DNA from: JAYUHK01 sp043767025 | GTDB taxonomy: Bacteria > Bacteroidota > Bacteroidia > Chitinophagales > Saprospiraceae | DNA: 16,932 bases | Reading direction: 5' to 3' | Assembly (NCBI GenBank): GCA_043767025.1 | Contig: JAYUHK010000190.1 | Coordinates: 1-16,932, forward strand | In this document: piece after piece, positions 1 to 5,646 of the stretch | Numbering within the stretch: the first letter of the stretch is position 1 | How the letters are laid out: each line of letters opens with the position of its first letter | Made by a program: the position numbers and the translations under genes | Notes under the pieces: model-generated | Told to the model about the DNA's origin: nothing | Database searches by the model: none | The model's input: only the letters and a program-made list of their open reading frames with translations

Positions 1-90
1 ATAGATGACATTTAATATTCGACATAATTCGTTGATTTTCAATAGTTTATGATGACTCAAAATTAAAAACTAAAAACTTATAACTACTTA
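1..90 (+). repeat. Dispersed upstream repeat, copy A (cut by window start)
   Basis: This 90-base stretch is repeated in inverted orientation at 12468-12557 with about 5 mismatches (my hand alignment). Its right half holds the motif TTGATTTTCAA and an AAAAACTAAAAAC tract. A diverged relative lies at 1945-2009. The copy ends 38 bases before the 5' end of rnpB and points toward it. It probably extends left of the window. Confidence 0.8.
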
Positions 91-128
91 CATTCCTAAA
101 GACCAAAATATTTTAGAAAATAAAAAAA

Positions 129-544
129 CGCTACAAACCGCTCTATCGCGGTTTCGACGAAAGTTGAAAATGAGGAAAGTCCGGACAACACAGAGCAACC
201 ACACCACCTAACGGGTGGGTGTCGAGCAATCGGCAACAGCAAGTGTCACAGAAAATAACTACTACCGAAAAATTTTTTAGAATTTATGGGTAGAAAAGGT
301 GAAAATGTGCGGTAAGAGCGCACGACTTCTTGGCGCAAGTCAGGACGTGGATAAACCTTGTGGGTTGAAATGCCACATATACCGACATTTTTGGGTTTGC
401 AAAAGCCCAAAATAAGGGCTGCTCGCTCAACGTCGGGGGGTAGGCAGATAGAGCGCGTCGGCGACGGCGCGCGTAGATAAATGATAGAGGCGGTCGCCGC
501 GACGAGCGGCGGCGGTACAGAATCCGGCTTATAGGTTTGTAGTG
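129..544 (+). ncRNA. rnpB: RNase P RNA, bacterial type A
   Basis: Catalytic RNA of ribonuclease P, which removes the 5' leader of pre-tRNAs. The universal 5' core GAGGAAAGTCCGGAC is at about 171-185. The central GTGCGGTAAGAGCGCAC block is at about 307-323, and the 3' core ACAGAATCCGGCTTATAGG at about 517-535. The ends were set from helix P1: CTACAAACC (131-139) pairs with GGTTTGTAG (534-542), with further pairing outward. Two very GC-rich peripheral hairpins stand out from the AT-rich surroundings: 453-460/465-472 closed by a GCGA (GNRA) loop, and 493-500/506-513. A T-rich run from 545 may end transcription. A reverse-strand ORF over this region is an artefact. Confidence 0.95.
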
Positions 545-926
545 TTTTTTTATTTTTTGGCTCGTATTTTTCCTTCCCACCGATTAGATTTTGGGTCTAA
601 TATCTCCGCACCAAACGGTTTTCCTTTACAATTTTTATTTTATTTTACGACTATTTTGTGACAAAAAATAGCCGCAAAAATCTGCGTACTATTTTAGGCG
701 ATTGAAAAAAAAGTTTTTTTTTGTTCCTTTTTAAAATTTTTTGCGTCTATGATTAAAAGCAATTATTAAAACCAATCAATAGTTTTATTTTTTATACTAT
801 TGAAGTTTAATAAATTATGAACGTCTTAAAATGACATTTATAGTTTTAAATTTGTATTGAATTAAAGAATAAGTCGCATTTTATTTTTATCATTTATAAC
901 TACTAAATTTTTTAAACTAACTTTTT
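545..926. other. AT-rich gap between rnpB and the MscS gene
   Basis: No gene is visible here. It holds a T-run just after rnpB (545-558), a short hairpin with arms ATTAGA/TCTAAT near 584-602, a hairpin CTATTTT/AAAATAG (651-657/665-671), and a perfect 8-bp hairpin TCAATAGT/ACTATTGA (776-783/796-803). A promoter core is at 847-854. Confidence 0.6.
847..854 (+). promoter_or_regulatory. Candidate -7 element for the MscS gene
   Basis: TAAATTTG matches the Bacteroidota -7 consensus TAnnTTTG. It lies 72 bases before the ATG at 927. No TTG box is found at the usual 17-23 base spacing upstream, so this rests on the core alone. Confidence 0.35.
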
Positions 927-1751
927 ATGGACACCAATGCAAAAGCAGGAGCGGATTTACTCGCTTCTTTTCTCGACAAAGTAATCGGCTACGCGCCGAC
1001 TTTTATTATGGCAATCCTCACACTCATCATCGGGCTTTGGATTATCGGCAAACTCACACAGGGTCTGGGCAAAATGATGGAAAATCGCAAGATTGACGCT
1101 TCTCTTCGTCCGTTTTTACTTTCCATCGTGGGCGTGTTGCTCAAAGTGATGCTCTTACTTTCCGTCGCCGGAATGTTTGGTATCCAGACCACTTCATTCA
1201 TCGCCATATTTAGTGCTGCAGTTTTTGCAATCGGCTTGGCACTTCAAGGCAGCCTCGCCCACTTCGCAAGCGGCGTAATGATTATTATTTTCAAACCCTA
1301 CAAAGTAGGCGACTTGGTGACTGCCGCTGGACACACAGGACACGTGGAGGAAATTCAAGTTTTTAACACAATTTTAATAACTTTTGACAATCGAAAAATT
1401 ATTATTCCCAACGGCTCTGTGACGAGCGGTGCGATTATCAATATTTCGGGACAGGGCGAGATTCGGGTGGATATGACTTCCAATATCAGCAACGGAGCAA
1501 GTATTGACCAAGCCCGCATGGTTATCCAAAATGTTGCCAACAGCTGCGCTAAAGTGTTGAAAAACAAGGCAGTAGATATTTTTGTGAACGAAAACCAAAC
1601 TGGTATCACGCAGCTTGCGGTGCGTCCGTGGTGCAAAAGTGAAGACTATTGGGACGTGTATTTTTATATGCAGGAAAATATTAAAAAAGAATTTGACAAG
1701 CACGGAGTAGCGGGACCAACGCCTGCGATGAACGTGACGGTACAAAAATAA
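927..1751 (+). CDS. mscS: Small-conductance mechanosensitive channel, MscS family
   Basis: Inner-membrane channel that opens under membrane tension and releases solutes during hypo-osmotic shock. The 274-aa length is close to E. coli MscS (286 aa). Hydrophobic segments lie at about residues 24-44, 63-84 and 88-122. The third has the family's signature pore helix (IGLALQGSLAHFASGVMI), followed by the FKPYKVGD loop that enters the beta domain. IIIPNG and the C-terminal alpha/beta domain with EFDKHGVAGPTPAM also match the family. It is monocistronic: a hairpin terminator follows 34 bases after the stop. The ATG start leaves a short cytoplasm-proximal N-terminus as in other MscS proteins. The symbol reflects family membership; it could be one of several paralogues in the genome. 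Confidence 0.95.
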   Translation: MDTNAKAGADLLASFLDKVIGYAPTFIMAILTLIIGLWIIGKLTQGLGKMMENRKIDASLRPFLLSIVGVLLKVMLLLSVAGMFGIQTTSFIAIFSAAVFAIGLALQGSLAHFASGVMIIIFKPYKVGDLVTAAGHTGHVEEIQVFNTILITFDNRKIIIPNGSVTSGAIINISGQGEIRVDMTSNISNGASIDQARMVIQNVANSCAKVLKNKAVDIFVNENQTGITQLAVRPWCKSEDYWDVYFYMQENIKKEFDKHGVAGPTPAMNVTVQK

Positions 1752-1785
1752 GTAAGTTTCCTTTTTTGATTTGACGTAAATTAAG

Positions 1786-1828
1786 CTCTTTGACTTATCT
1801 TTCTGATAGGCTCAAAGAGTTTTTTTTA
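1786..1828 (+). terminator. Intrinsic terminator after mscS
   Basis: CTCTTTGA (1786-1793) pairs with TCAAAGAG (1812-1819), with TTATC/GATAG as an additional inner helix. A run of nine T follows (1820-1828). Confidence 0.85.
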
Positions 1829-1836
1829 TGTTATTT

Positions 1837-1870
1837 TTTGTAAAAAATACTCGCTTTATTCTTACTTTTG
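1837..1870 (+). promoter_or_regulatory. Bacteroidota-type promoter
   Basis: TTTG at 1837-1840 and TACTTTTG at 1863-1870 are separated by 22 bases, which fits the -33/-7 consensus of the phylum. It probably drives the gene at 2013, with a leader of about 135 bases that contains repeat copy B. Confidence 0.6.
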
Positions 1871-1944
1871 CCGTCACGAATACGATTTGATTTACCACAA
1901 AATGTTATTTTCAATAAGTTCTTGCACTCAAATAGATTATATTT

Positions 1945-2009
1945 ACGATTTGACATAAAACACTGATTATCAACAGTTTGTACGACTAAAAACTAAAAAC
2001 TAAAAACTA
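1945..2009 (+). repeat. Dispersed upstream repeat, diverged copy B
   Basis: Shares with copies A and C the order GACATAA, then TGATTATCAACAGTTT, then three tandem CTAAAAA units. Several bases are missing relative to A. It ends 3 bases before the ATG at 2013 and has the same orientation relative to the downstream gene as copies A and C. Confidence 0.5.
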
Positions 2010-2012
2010 TTT

Positions 2013-2678
2013 ATGCTTTTATACCTCATTATTGGAGTCGCTGCCTTTTATTTTTTGACCAAAAAAAGTAATACAAAATTATTGGATTCTTTTCGCCCCA
2101 GCGACCAATCCATTGAAAATGACTTCATTGCGCTGCGCAAAGATTTAGATGCAGCCATATCTACGCTGATTCCTTGGGGCGACGAAGAGCTTCGGCTGCT
2201 TTCCTTCAAGCAACAAAAAACTAAAAAATCGCAGCTCATCACGACCGTCCGAAGTGGTGTTTTTACGACTATTTATGACGAACCCGTTTTGGCGTACAGC
2301 CTCAAAAAATATGCTTCCTCGAAGACCAATATTATTGTCACCGCCCACACTTCGGACACCGAATTTCAGTTTCATATTTTTCCCGAAGAAACTCAAATCA
2401 GGATAGACAAGCAAGCCGTTGGCATCTTGAAACCCAACGGAATGTTGTATCCGCTCAAGGGCAGCTCGCCGCTTGCGCGCATTGCGGCTACTTCTGCCTC
2501 CGACCTTTCCGCGCCCATCTATGTCAGCGAGCGGCTGGTCGCGTCCATGACTCTCGAAGGGCGGAGTAGGAAGATAAATCCGCGAGTTTTTGAGGAGGCG
2601 AGTTCTCAACTTTCTACCTCCGAAGAAAAAATATTACTTGCCATTGCGATTCCCACGCTTCTAAAAAGCCAGTTTTAG
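2013..2678 (+). CDS. Hypothetical membrane-anchored protein
   Basis: I do not recognise this 221-aa protein. Residues 1-16 are strongly hydrophobic and are followed by TKKS, so it probably has a single N-terminal membrane anchor with the rest outside or at the membrane surface. Residues 28-60 look helical and acidic. From about 80 to 180 the sequence alternates polar and hydrophobic residues, suggesting a beta-rich domain (for example QIRIDKQAVGILKPNGMLY). It ends in a hydrophobic helix near 205-218. The ATG directly follows the ACTAAAAACT tract of a dispersed repeat, and a promoter lies at 1837-1870. It stands alone between long AT-rich gaps. Base composition and codon use match its neighbours. 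It is likely a real gene of unknown function. Confidence 0.8.
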   Translation: MLLYLIIGVAAFYFLTKKSNTKLLDSFRPSDQSIENDFIALRKDLDAAISTLIPWGDEELRLLSFKQQKTKKSQLITTVRSGVFTTIYDEPVLAYSLKKYASSKTNIIVTAHTSDTEFQFHIFPEETQIRIDKQAVGILKPNGMLYPLKGSSPLARIAATSASDLSAPIYVSERLVASMTLEGRSRKINPRVFEEASSQLSTSEEKILLAIAIPTLLKSQF

Positions 2679-2929
2679 AAAAATATTCAAAAAAAATAAA
2701 AAATTAATTATTATTTATTTTTATGTGTAAATAGTTGATTATCAATTATTTATGCTCAATTTGTCGTGTTTTAGCAATTTTAGAGCAAAAAAAATATTTT
2801 GTCACAGCAATTTTTTTTCGAAAAAAATTTTCGACCGAATACACCTTAAAATTGTACATTTTCAAAATTTTAATACCATTTTCTTTCATTTTCGACCGTT
2901 TTCTTTTTTGAACAACACAAAATGATATT

Positions 2930-2966
2930 TTCATATATGTTTTTTATCCATAAAAACATATATGAA
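2930..2966. repeat. Perfect 15-bp inverted repeat (hairpin)
   Basis: Arms TTCATATATGTTTTT (2930-2944) and AAAAACATATATGAA (2952-2966) are exact reverse complements around a 7-base loop TATCCAT. The T and A tracts in the arms would allow a weak bidirectional terminator, but the ATATATG/CATATAT core could also bind a dimeric regulator. It lies 67 bases upstream of a -7 core. Confidence 0.75.
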
Positions 2967-3033
2967 TGTCACGCAAGTCTAATTAATTGCATTTCAGCAG
3001 AAAAACATATTATAAAAATTAAAATTAATATAT

Positions 3034-3041
3034 TATCTTTG
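3034..3041 (+). promoter_or_regulatory. Candidate -7 element
   Basis: TATCTTTG fits TAnnTTTG exactly. No TTG box is found 17-23 bases upstream. If active, it would start a transcript near 3048 covering the small ORF at 3215 and possibly the gene at 3431, or a non-coding RNA. Confidence 0.4.
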
Positions 3042-3214
3042 CCAAGTCGAATCTCGAAAGGGGTAAAGACCAAAACCAAAACTATGTAAATTAAAAATTG
3101 AACAAATTAAGAATTGAGTTTTTGTGTGCCTATTTTTTATGTTAATTTCCCAATGCACCACCGATTTCGATTCTGTTATAATCCAAACGTTAATAAAACA
3201 ACAAGCACAAGACC

Positions 3215-3349
3215 ATGGAACATTTTTTACTTCTCGCGGCTACCCTTTCGGGTATTACTCTTCTGTCGGTAGCCATCAACCAACCACAAGAAACTAAACA
3301 CGAAAAAGAAATTTTGCTCACCGCACCAACTGGAAGCCAAAAATCTTAA
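3215..3349 (+). CDS. Possible 44-aa small membrane or secreted protein
   Basis: The ORF starts ATG GAA CAT TTT and encodes MEHFLLLAATLSGITLLSVA followed by a polar tail rich in Gln, Glu and Lys, ending in TAA. The first 22 residues could be a membrane segment or a signal peptide with few N-terminal charges. An A-rich leader precedes the ATG, as is common in the phylum, and a promoter core lies 174 bases upstream. Against it: there is no recognised family, it is short, and an overlapping 52-aa ORF in another frame (3139-3297) is equally open. I report it as plausible only. Confidence 0.3.
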   Translation: MEHFLLLAATLSGITLLSVAINQPQETKHEKEILLTAPTGSQKS

Positions 3350-3430
3350 AAAAAGTAGTCACAAAAGTCGTATTTCTCCCAAATGAGCTGCGGCTAAAAT
3401 ATTTCAAAACCCGATTTAATCCAATCGCCT

Positions 3431-3916
3431 ATGAATCGTCGCTTTCTTTACAGATTGCCGTTCTTTACTTTTTTATTTTTTTTGGAGAATATTGTGACTG
3501 CTCAAACAGCAAGTGTTGAGCGCGTTGTGAGTTCGCTTGCGACTCCGAGTTCGGAGTCAGTATCTTCAAAAAGTACAAACAAAAAAAGCAAAGTTGCAGC
3601 TGCGACTTTTGAGATAGCGACTTCTACGAAGGACGAAAGTATTAGTGTTTTGAGGTATCAGAAGCGTTTGGCTTCGAGTCACAACGGCTGCGTTATTGAG
3701 TTGATGCAGTCCGAACTGCCACTGCGCCGCACCGAGCCGATATTCGAGCAGTTTGGGAATGTGCAGTACGATAAGCTCGTTTCGGGTATTTATTCCTACT
3801 GTATTGTGACAGAGTTTGGTAGCCGACAAGCGTTGGCAGACTACGTCGAAAAAGTGATTCGCCCGCGTGCGCCGCAAGCCAAAATCGTAGAGTACAGGAA
3901 TGGCGAGCGTCAGTAA
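3431..3916 (+). CDS. Secreted SPOR-like domain protein
   Basis: A 161-aa protein with an N-terminal signal peptide: MNRR, then a hydrophobic run at about 8-24, with probable cleavage near TAQ-T. A Ser/Thr/Lys-rich linker spans about 27-62. The C-terminal domain (about 72-158) has the order seen in SPOR-like domains of this phylum: a first strand CVIEL, PLRRTEPIFEQFG, GIYSYCIVTEFGSRQALADYV, then AKIVEYRNGER. SPOR domains bind denuded glycan strands of peptidoglycan, often at division sites, so it probably acts in the periplasm. The match is by pattern only, and the degree of divergence makes glycan binding uncertain. It stands alone and converges on the YceI gene with a shared terminator. Confidence 0.7.
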   Translation: MNRRFLYRLPFFTFLFFLENIVTAQTASVERVVSSLATPSSESVSSKSTNKKSKVAAATFEIATSTKDESISVLRYQKRLASSHNGCVIELMQSELPLRRTEPIFEQFGNVQYDKLVSGIYSYCIVTEFGSRQALADYVEKVIRPRAPQAKIVEYRNGERQ

Positions 3917-3928
3917 TTGACGAAGACG

Positions 3929-3970
3929 AAAAAGCCGCAGAACCTTTTTACAGGTTGTGCGGCTTTTTTT
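3929..3970. terminator. Bidirectional intrinsic terminator
   Basis: AAAAAGCCGCA (from 3929) pairs with TGCGGCTTTTT (to about 3968). AACCT/AGGTT forms an inner helix. The A-run on the left and the T-run on the right let it serve both converging genes (3431 plus and 3988 minus). Confidence 0.85.
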
Positions 3971-3987
3971 ATCTTGTGCGAACTTTT

Positions 3988-4692
3988 TTAGTTCTTGTTT
4001 GGAGCAGGTGCTGCCTTCATTTTCTTACTTTTTTTACCTTTTTTTACTGGATTGTCACCATTCACCGTGTTGGTGGTGGTAGAAGTAGAAACAGCTGCAG
4101 CAGGTGGTGCGACGCTTTCGGTAGCCAATTTGATAGTCATATCAAACTCATTACTGATGGCTTTATCGCCCAGATTTTCAAAAAAACTGCCCGAACCGTA
4201 GCGAATACCAAATTTTGTACGGTCCACTTTGAATTTTGCAGTAGCTGACTTGGAGTCGGCTTGCGCATCAAATTTTACTTCTTGCTTCACTCCTTTGATA
4301 GTCAAGTCGCCCGTGACGGCGTAGCGTCCGCTGCCTTTTGGCTCGGAGTTGGTGATGACGAAAGAAGCCGTAGGGTTTTTTTCTACGCCAAAAAAGTCGT
4401 CAGTTTTCAAGTGTCCGAGCAATTTTGGAGCTGCGTCAGCCGGCAAATCCGTGCAAGTCATAGAGTTCATGTCGATTTCAAAATTTCCACCGACCAACTT
4501 GCCTCCGTCGAAAGTCAATTCGCCGCCTTTGAGCGAAACTGCACCTTCGTGCGAGCCAGTCACTTTGTACCCTTTCCAGAGCAAAGAACTGTTTTTAGGG
4601 TCGATTTTCATTTTTTCGGGTGCGGGTTTGTTTCCTGCGAAAGAAAAAGCTGCCATTGCGAGTGCAGCGAACATAAAAATAACTTTTTTCAT
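3988..4692 (-). CDS. YceI-family periplasmic protein
   Basis: A 234-aa secreted protein. Signal peptide at residues 1-19 (MKKVIFMFAALAMAAFSFAG). The YceI lipocalin-like beta-barrel follows at about 28-190, shown by SSLLWKGYKVTGSHEGAV, LVGGNFEIDMNSMTCTDL, LLGHLKTDDFFGV, PTASFVIT and VDRTKFGIRYGSGSFFENLG. YceI proteins bind lipid-like or isoprenoid molecules in a deep pocket; the ligand here is unknown. After the barrel there is an unusual 40-residue tail rich in Ala, Pro, Thr and Lys (KKGKKSKKMK) not present in the basic family fold. It lies 71 bases downstream of a MarR regulator on the same strand, and the two leaders share an operator-like sequence. It is therefore probably controlled by that regulator. 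Confidence 0.93.
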   Translation of the reverse strand: MKKVIFMFAALAMAAFSFAGNKPAPEKMKIDPKNSSLLWKGYKVTGSHEGAVSLKGGELTFDGGKLVGGNFEIDMNSMTCTDLPADAAPKLLGHLKTDDFFGVEKNPTASFVITNSEPKGSGRYAVTGDLTIKGVKQEVKFDAQADSKSATAKFKVDRTKFGIRYGSGSFFENLGDKAISNEFDMTIKLATESVAPPAAAVSTSTTTNTVNGDNPVKKGKKSKKMKAAPAPNKN

Positions 4693-4715
4693 TGTTTTTG
4701 AATTTTTAAAATATA

Positions 4716-4731
4716 AATAAATGTATGTACA
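4716..4731 (-). promoter_or_regulatory. Putative MarR operator upstream of the YceI gene
   Basis: Read on the minus strand, TGTACATACATTTATT matches the element upstream of the marR-like gene (TGTATATACATTAATT) at 14 of 16 positions. It lies 23 bases before the YceI start codon, a spacing close to that at marR (20 bases). Confidence 0.6.
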
Positions 4732-4763
4732 ATTAATTTGACTGAAAGCGTATTAGGTGCAAG

Positions 4764-5228
4764 CTATTTTTCGCTTTTTCTTATTTTTTCCAATAGTTTA
4801 TTGAGCTTTTGGGCATCGGATTTGTCGAAATCTTTCATTTTTTTTTCTAATTTTTTGTCCATCAATTCTACTGCCGCCGTCACACACGCCATACCACTTT
4901 CGGTAAGTGTCACATCTACTTTGCGCCTATCCGCAGGGCAGGATTTTCTATCCACCAATCCTTTTTCTACCAATTTATCTATCAGCCGCGACGTATTGGA
5001 CATTCTGTCTATCATTCGTTCTGTAAGTAGTTTTACGCTCATCGAGTTGGGATATTGTCCGTTGAGAATCCGCAGCGTGTTGTATTGCTGCATACTGATT
5101 TGCATAGGTTTCAGGGTTTCGTTGATAAGATTAGAGAGCCACGACGCACTATACAGGACGTTCACTACGGCTTTGAGCTGTTCGTTTTTGAACTTTTTTT
5201 CTTGGTGAATAGCTTGCTCTAATTTCAT
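4764..5228 (-). CDS. MarR-family transcriptional regulator
   Basis: A 154-aa winged-helix regulator of the usual MarR size. An N-terminal dimerisation helix (about 15-45) is followed by MQISMQQYNTLRIL, the recognition helix region SVKLLTERMIDRMSNTSRLIDKLVEKG (about 83-109) and the wing SCPADRRKVDVTLTESG (about 115-131). A C-terminal coiled dimerisation helix ends KLNKLLEKIRKSEK. MarR proteins bind short palindromes as dimers and usually repress themselves and a neighbouring gene until a ligand binds. Here a palindrome ATGTATATACAT lies just upstream of its own start, and a near-copy precedes the YceI gene 71 bases downstream, fitting autorepression plus control of YceI. The inducing ligand cannot be inferred. 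Confidence 0.93.
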   Translation of the reverse strand: MKLEQAIHQEKKFKNEQLKAVVNVLYSASWLSNLINETLKPMQISMQQYNTLRILNGQYPNSMSVKLLTERMIDRMSNTSRLIDKLVEKGLVDRKSCPADRRKVDVTLTESGMACVTAAVELMDKKLEKKMKDFDKSDAQKLNKLLEKIRKSEK

Positions 5229-5248
5229 AATTTATTCCGTGTTGCAAC

Positions 5249-5265
5249 AATTAATGTATATACAT
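5249..5265 (-). promoter_or_regulatory. Putative MarR operator in the marR leader
   Basis: Contains the perfect 12-bp palindrome ATGTATATACAT (5254-5265) inside a longer element shared with the YceI leader. On the minus strand it sits between a TTTTTTG stretch and a TAATTGTTG sequence that could serve as degenerate -33 and -7 boxes, so a bound dimer would block RNA polymerase. Confidence 0.6.
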
Positions 5266-5274
5266 CATTAAACG

Positions 5275-5316
5275 CAAAAAAGTTTTAAAATATTATAATA
5301 TTTTAAAACTTTTTTG
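5275..5316. repeat. Perfect 42-bp AT palindrome
   Basis: The 21-base arm 5275-5295 is the exact reverse complement of 5296-5316, with no loop. The arms start with C followed by six A, so both strands end in a run of T after a stem. It lies between the marR promoter region and the tRNA-Ser terminator. It may be a bidirectional terminator or an insulator. Confidence 0.85.
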
Positions 5317-5353
5317 AGAAAATATTGAGGCGGCGGTCAAGATTATTTTGGCA

Positions 5354-5386
5354 TAAAAAAACCCCATTGGTAGCAACCAACAGGGT
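5354..5386 (-). terminator. Intrinsic terminator of tRNA-Ser
   Basis: On the minus strand ACCCTGTTGGT pairs with ACCAATGGGGT around the loop TGCT (11 pairs including two G-U), followed by a run of T. It begins 11 bases after the tRNA 3' end. Confidence 0.85.
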
Positions 5387-5397
5387 AAAAAAAAAAG

Positions 5398-5482
5398 CGG
5401 AGAGACAGGGATTCGAACCCCGGGACCTGTTACAGTCAACAGTTTTCAAGACTGCCGCATTAAACCACTCTGCCATCTCTCC
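5398..5482 (-). tRNA. tRNA-Ser (anticodon UGA)
   Basis: Minus-strand cloverleaf of 85 bases with acceptor stem GGAGAGA/TCTCTCC and discriminator G. The anticodon arm is CAGTCTTGAAAACTG with anticodon TGA. A long variable arm typical of class II tRNAs is present, and the T arm contains GGTTCGAATCC. CCA is not encoded. It decodes UCA and, by wobble, other UCN codons. Confidence 0.95.
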
Positions 5483-5513
5483 ATCGAAAAAGAAAATTTC
5501 CCTTTTCGCTCCG

Positions 5514-5521
5514 CAAAGATA
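5514..5521 (-). promoter_or_regulatory. Candidate -7 element for tRNA-Ser
   Basis: On the minus strand TATCTTTG is an exact TAnnTTTG match, 31 bases before the tRNA 5' end. No clear TTG box is seen further upstream. Confidence 0.5.
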
Positions 5522-5592
5522 GCAACCTTTTTTTGATATTTAAAATTTTTTGGAGAGTATTTTTCAAAAAAAATTTATAGCGAATATATTCA

Positions 5593-5626
5593 TTTGCTAT
5601 ACTCGACACTTTTTTTCGTACATTTG
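5593..5626 (+). promoter_or_regulatory. Promoter of the dehydrogenase-thioesterase operon
   Basis: TTTG (5593-5596) and TACATTTG (5619-5626) are separated by 22 bases, matching the phylum's -33/-7 pattern. Transcription would start near 5633, giving a leader of about 15 bases before the ATG at 5647. Confidence 0.65.
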
Positions 5627-5646
5627 CGGGCTAAAAGGACAAAATA

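Larger units (their letters stand above)
2679..3430. other. AT-rich gap with hairpin, promoter core and a possible small ORF
   Basis: Over 700 bases without a confident gene. It begins with an imperfect palindrome around TTGATTATCAA (about 2733-2743), a motif shared with the dispersed repeats. It then holds a perfect 15-bp hairpin (2930-2966), a -7 core (3034-3041), and a possible 44-aa ORF (3215-3349). A 52-aa ORF at 3139-3297 in another frame competes with the latter. A reverse-strand low-complexity ORF near 2746-2934 is probably chance. Confidence 0.6.

Noticed and set aside
284..580. Reverse-strand ORF of 98 codons
   Set aside because: Lies across the RNase P RNA; its Arg-rich translation comes from the GC-rich stems of the RNA.
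2746..2934. 62-aa reverse-strand Lys/Phe-rich ORF
   Set aside because: Low-complexity translation of AT-rich DNA; no promoter, no recognisable domain.
3139..3297. 52-aa ORF in a different frame from the 44-aa ORF
   Set aside because: Composition is mixed and unstructured, with no hydrophobic segment or family resemblance; cannot be supported over chance.
4261..4701. Long plus-strand ORFs opposite the YceI gene, and similar ones opposite the OmpA-fusion gene
   Set aside because: Antisense shadows of well-supported genes, with no domain resemblance of their own.
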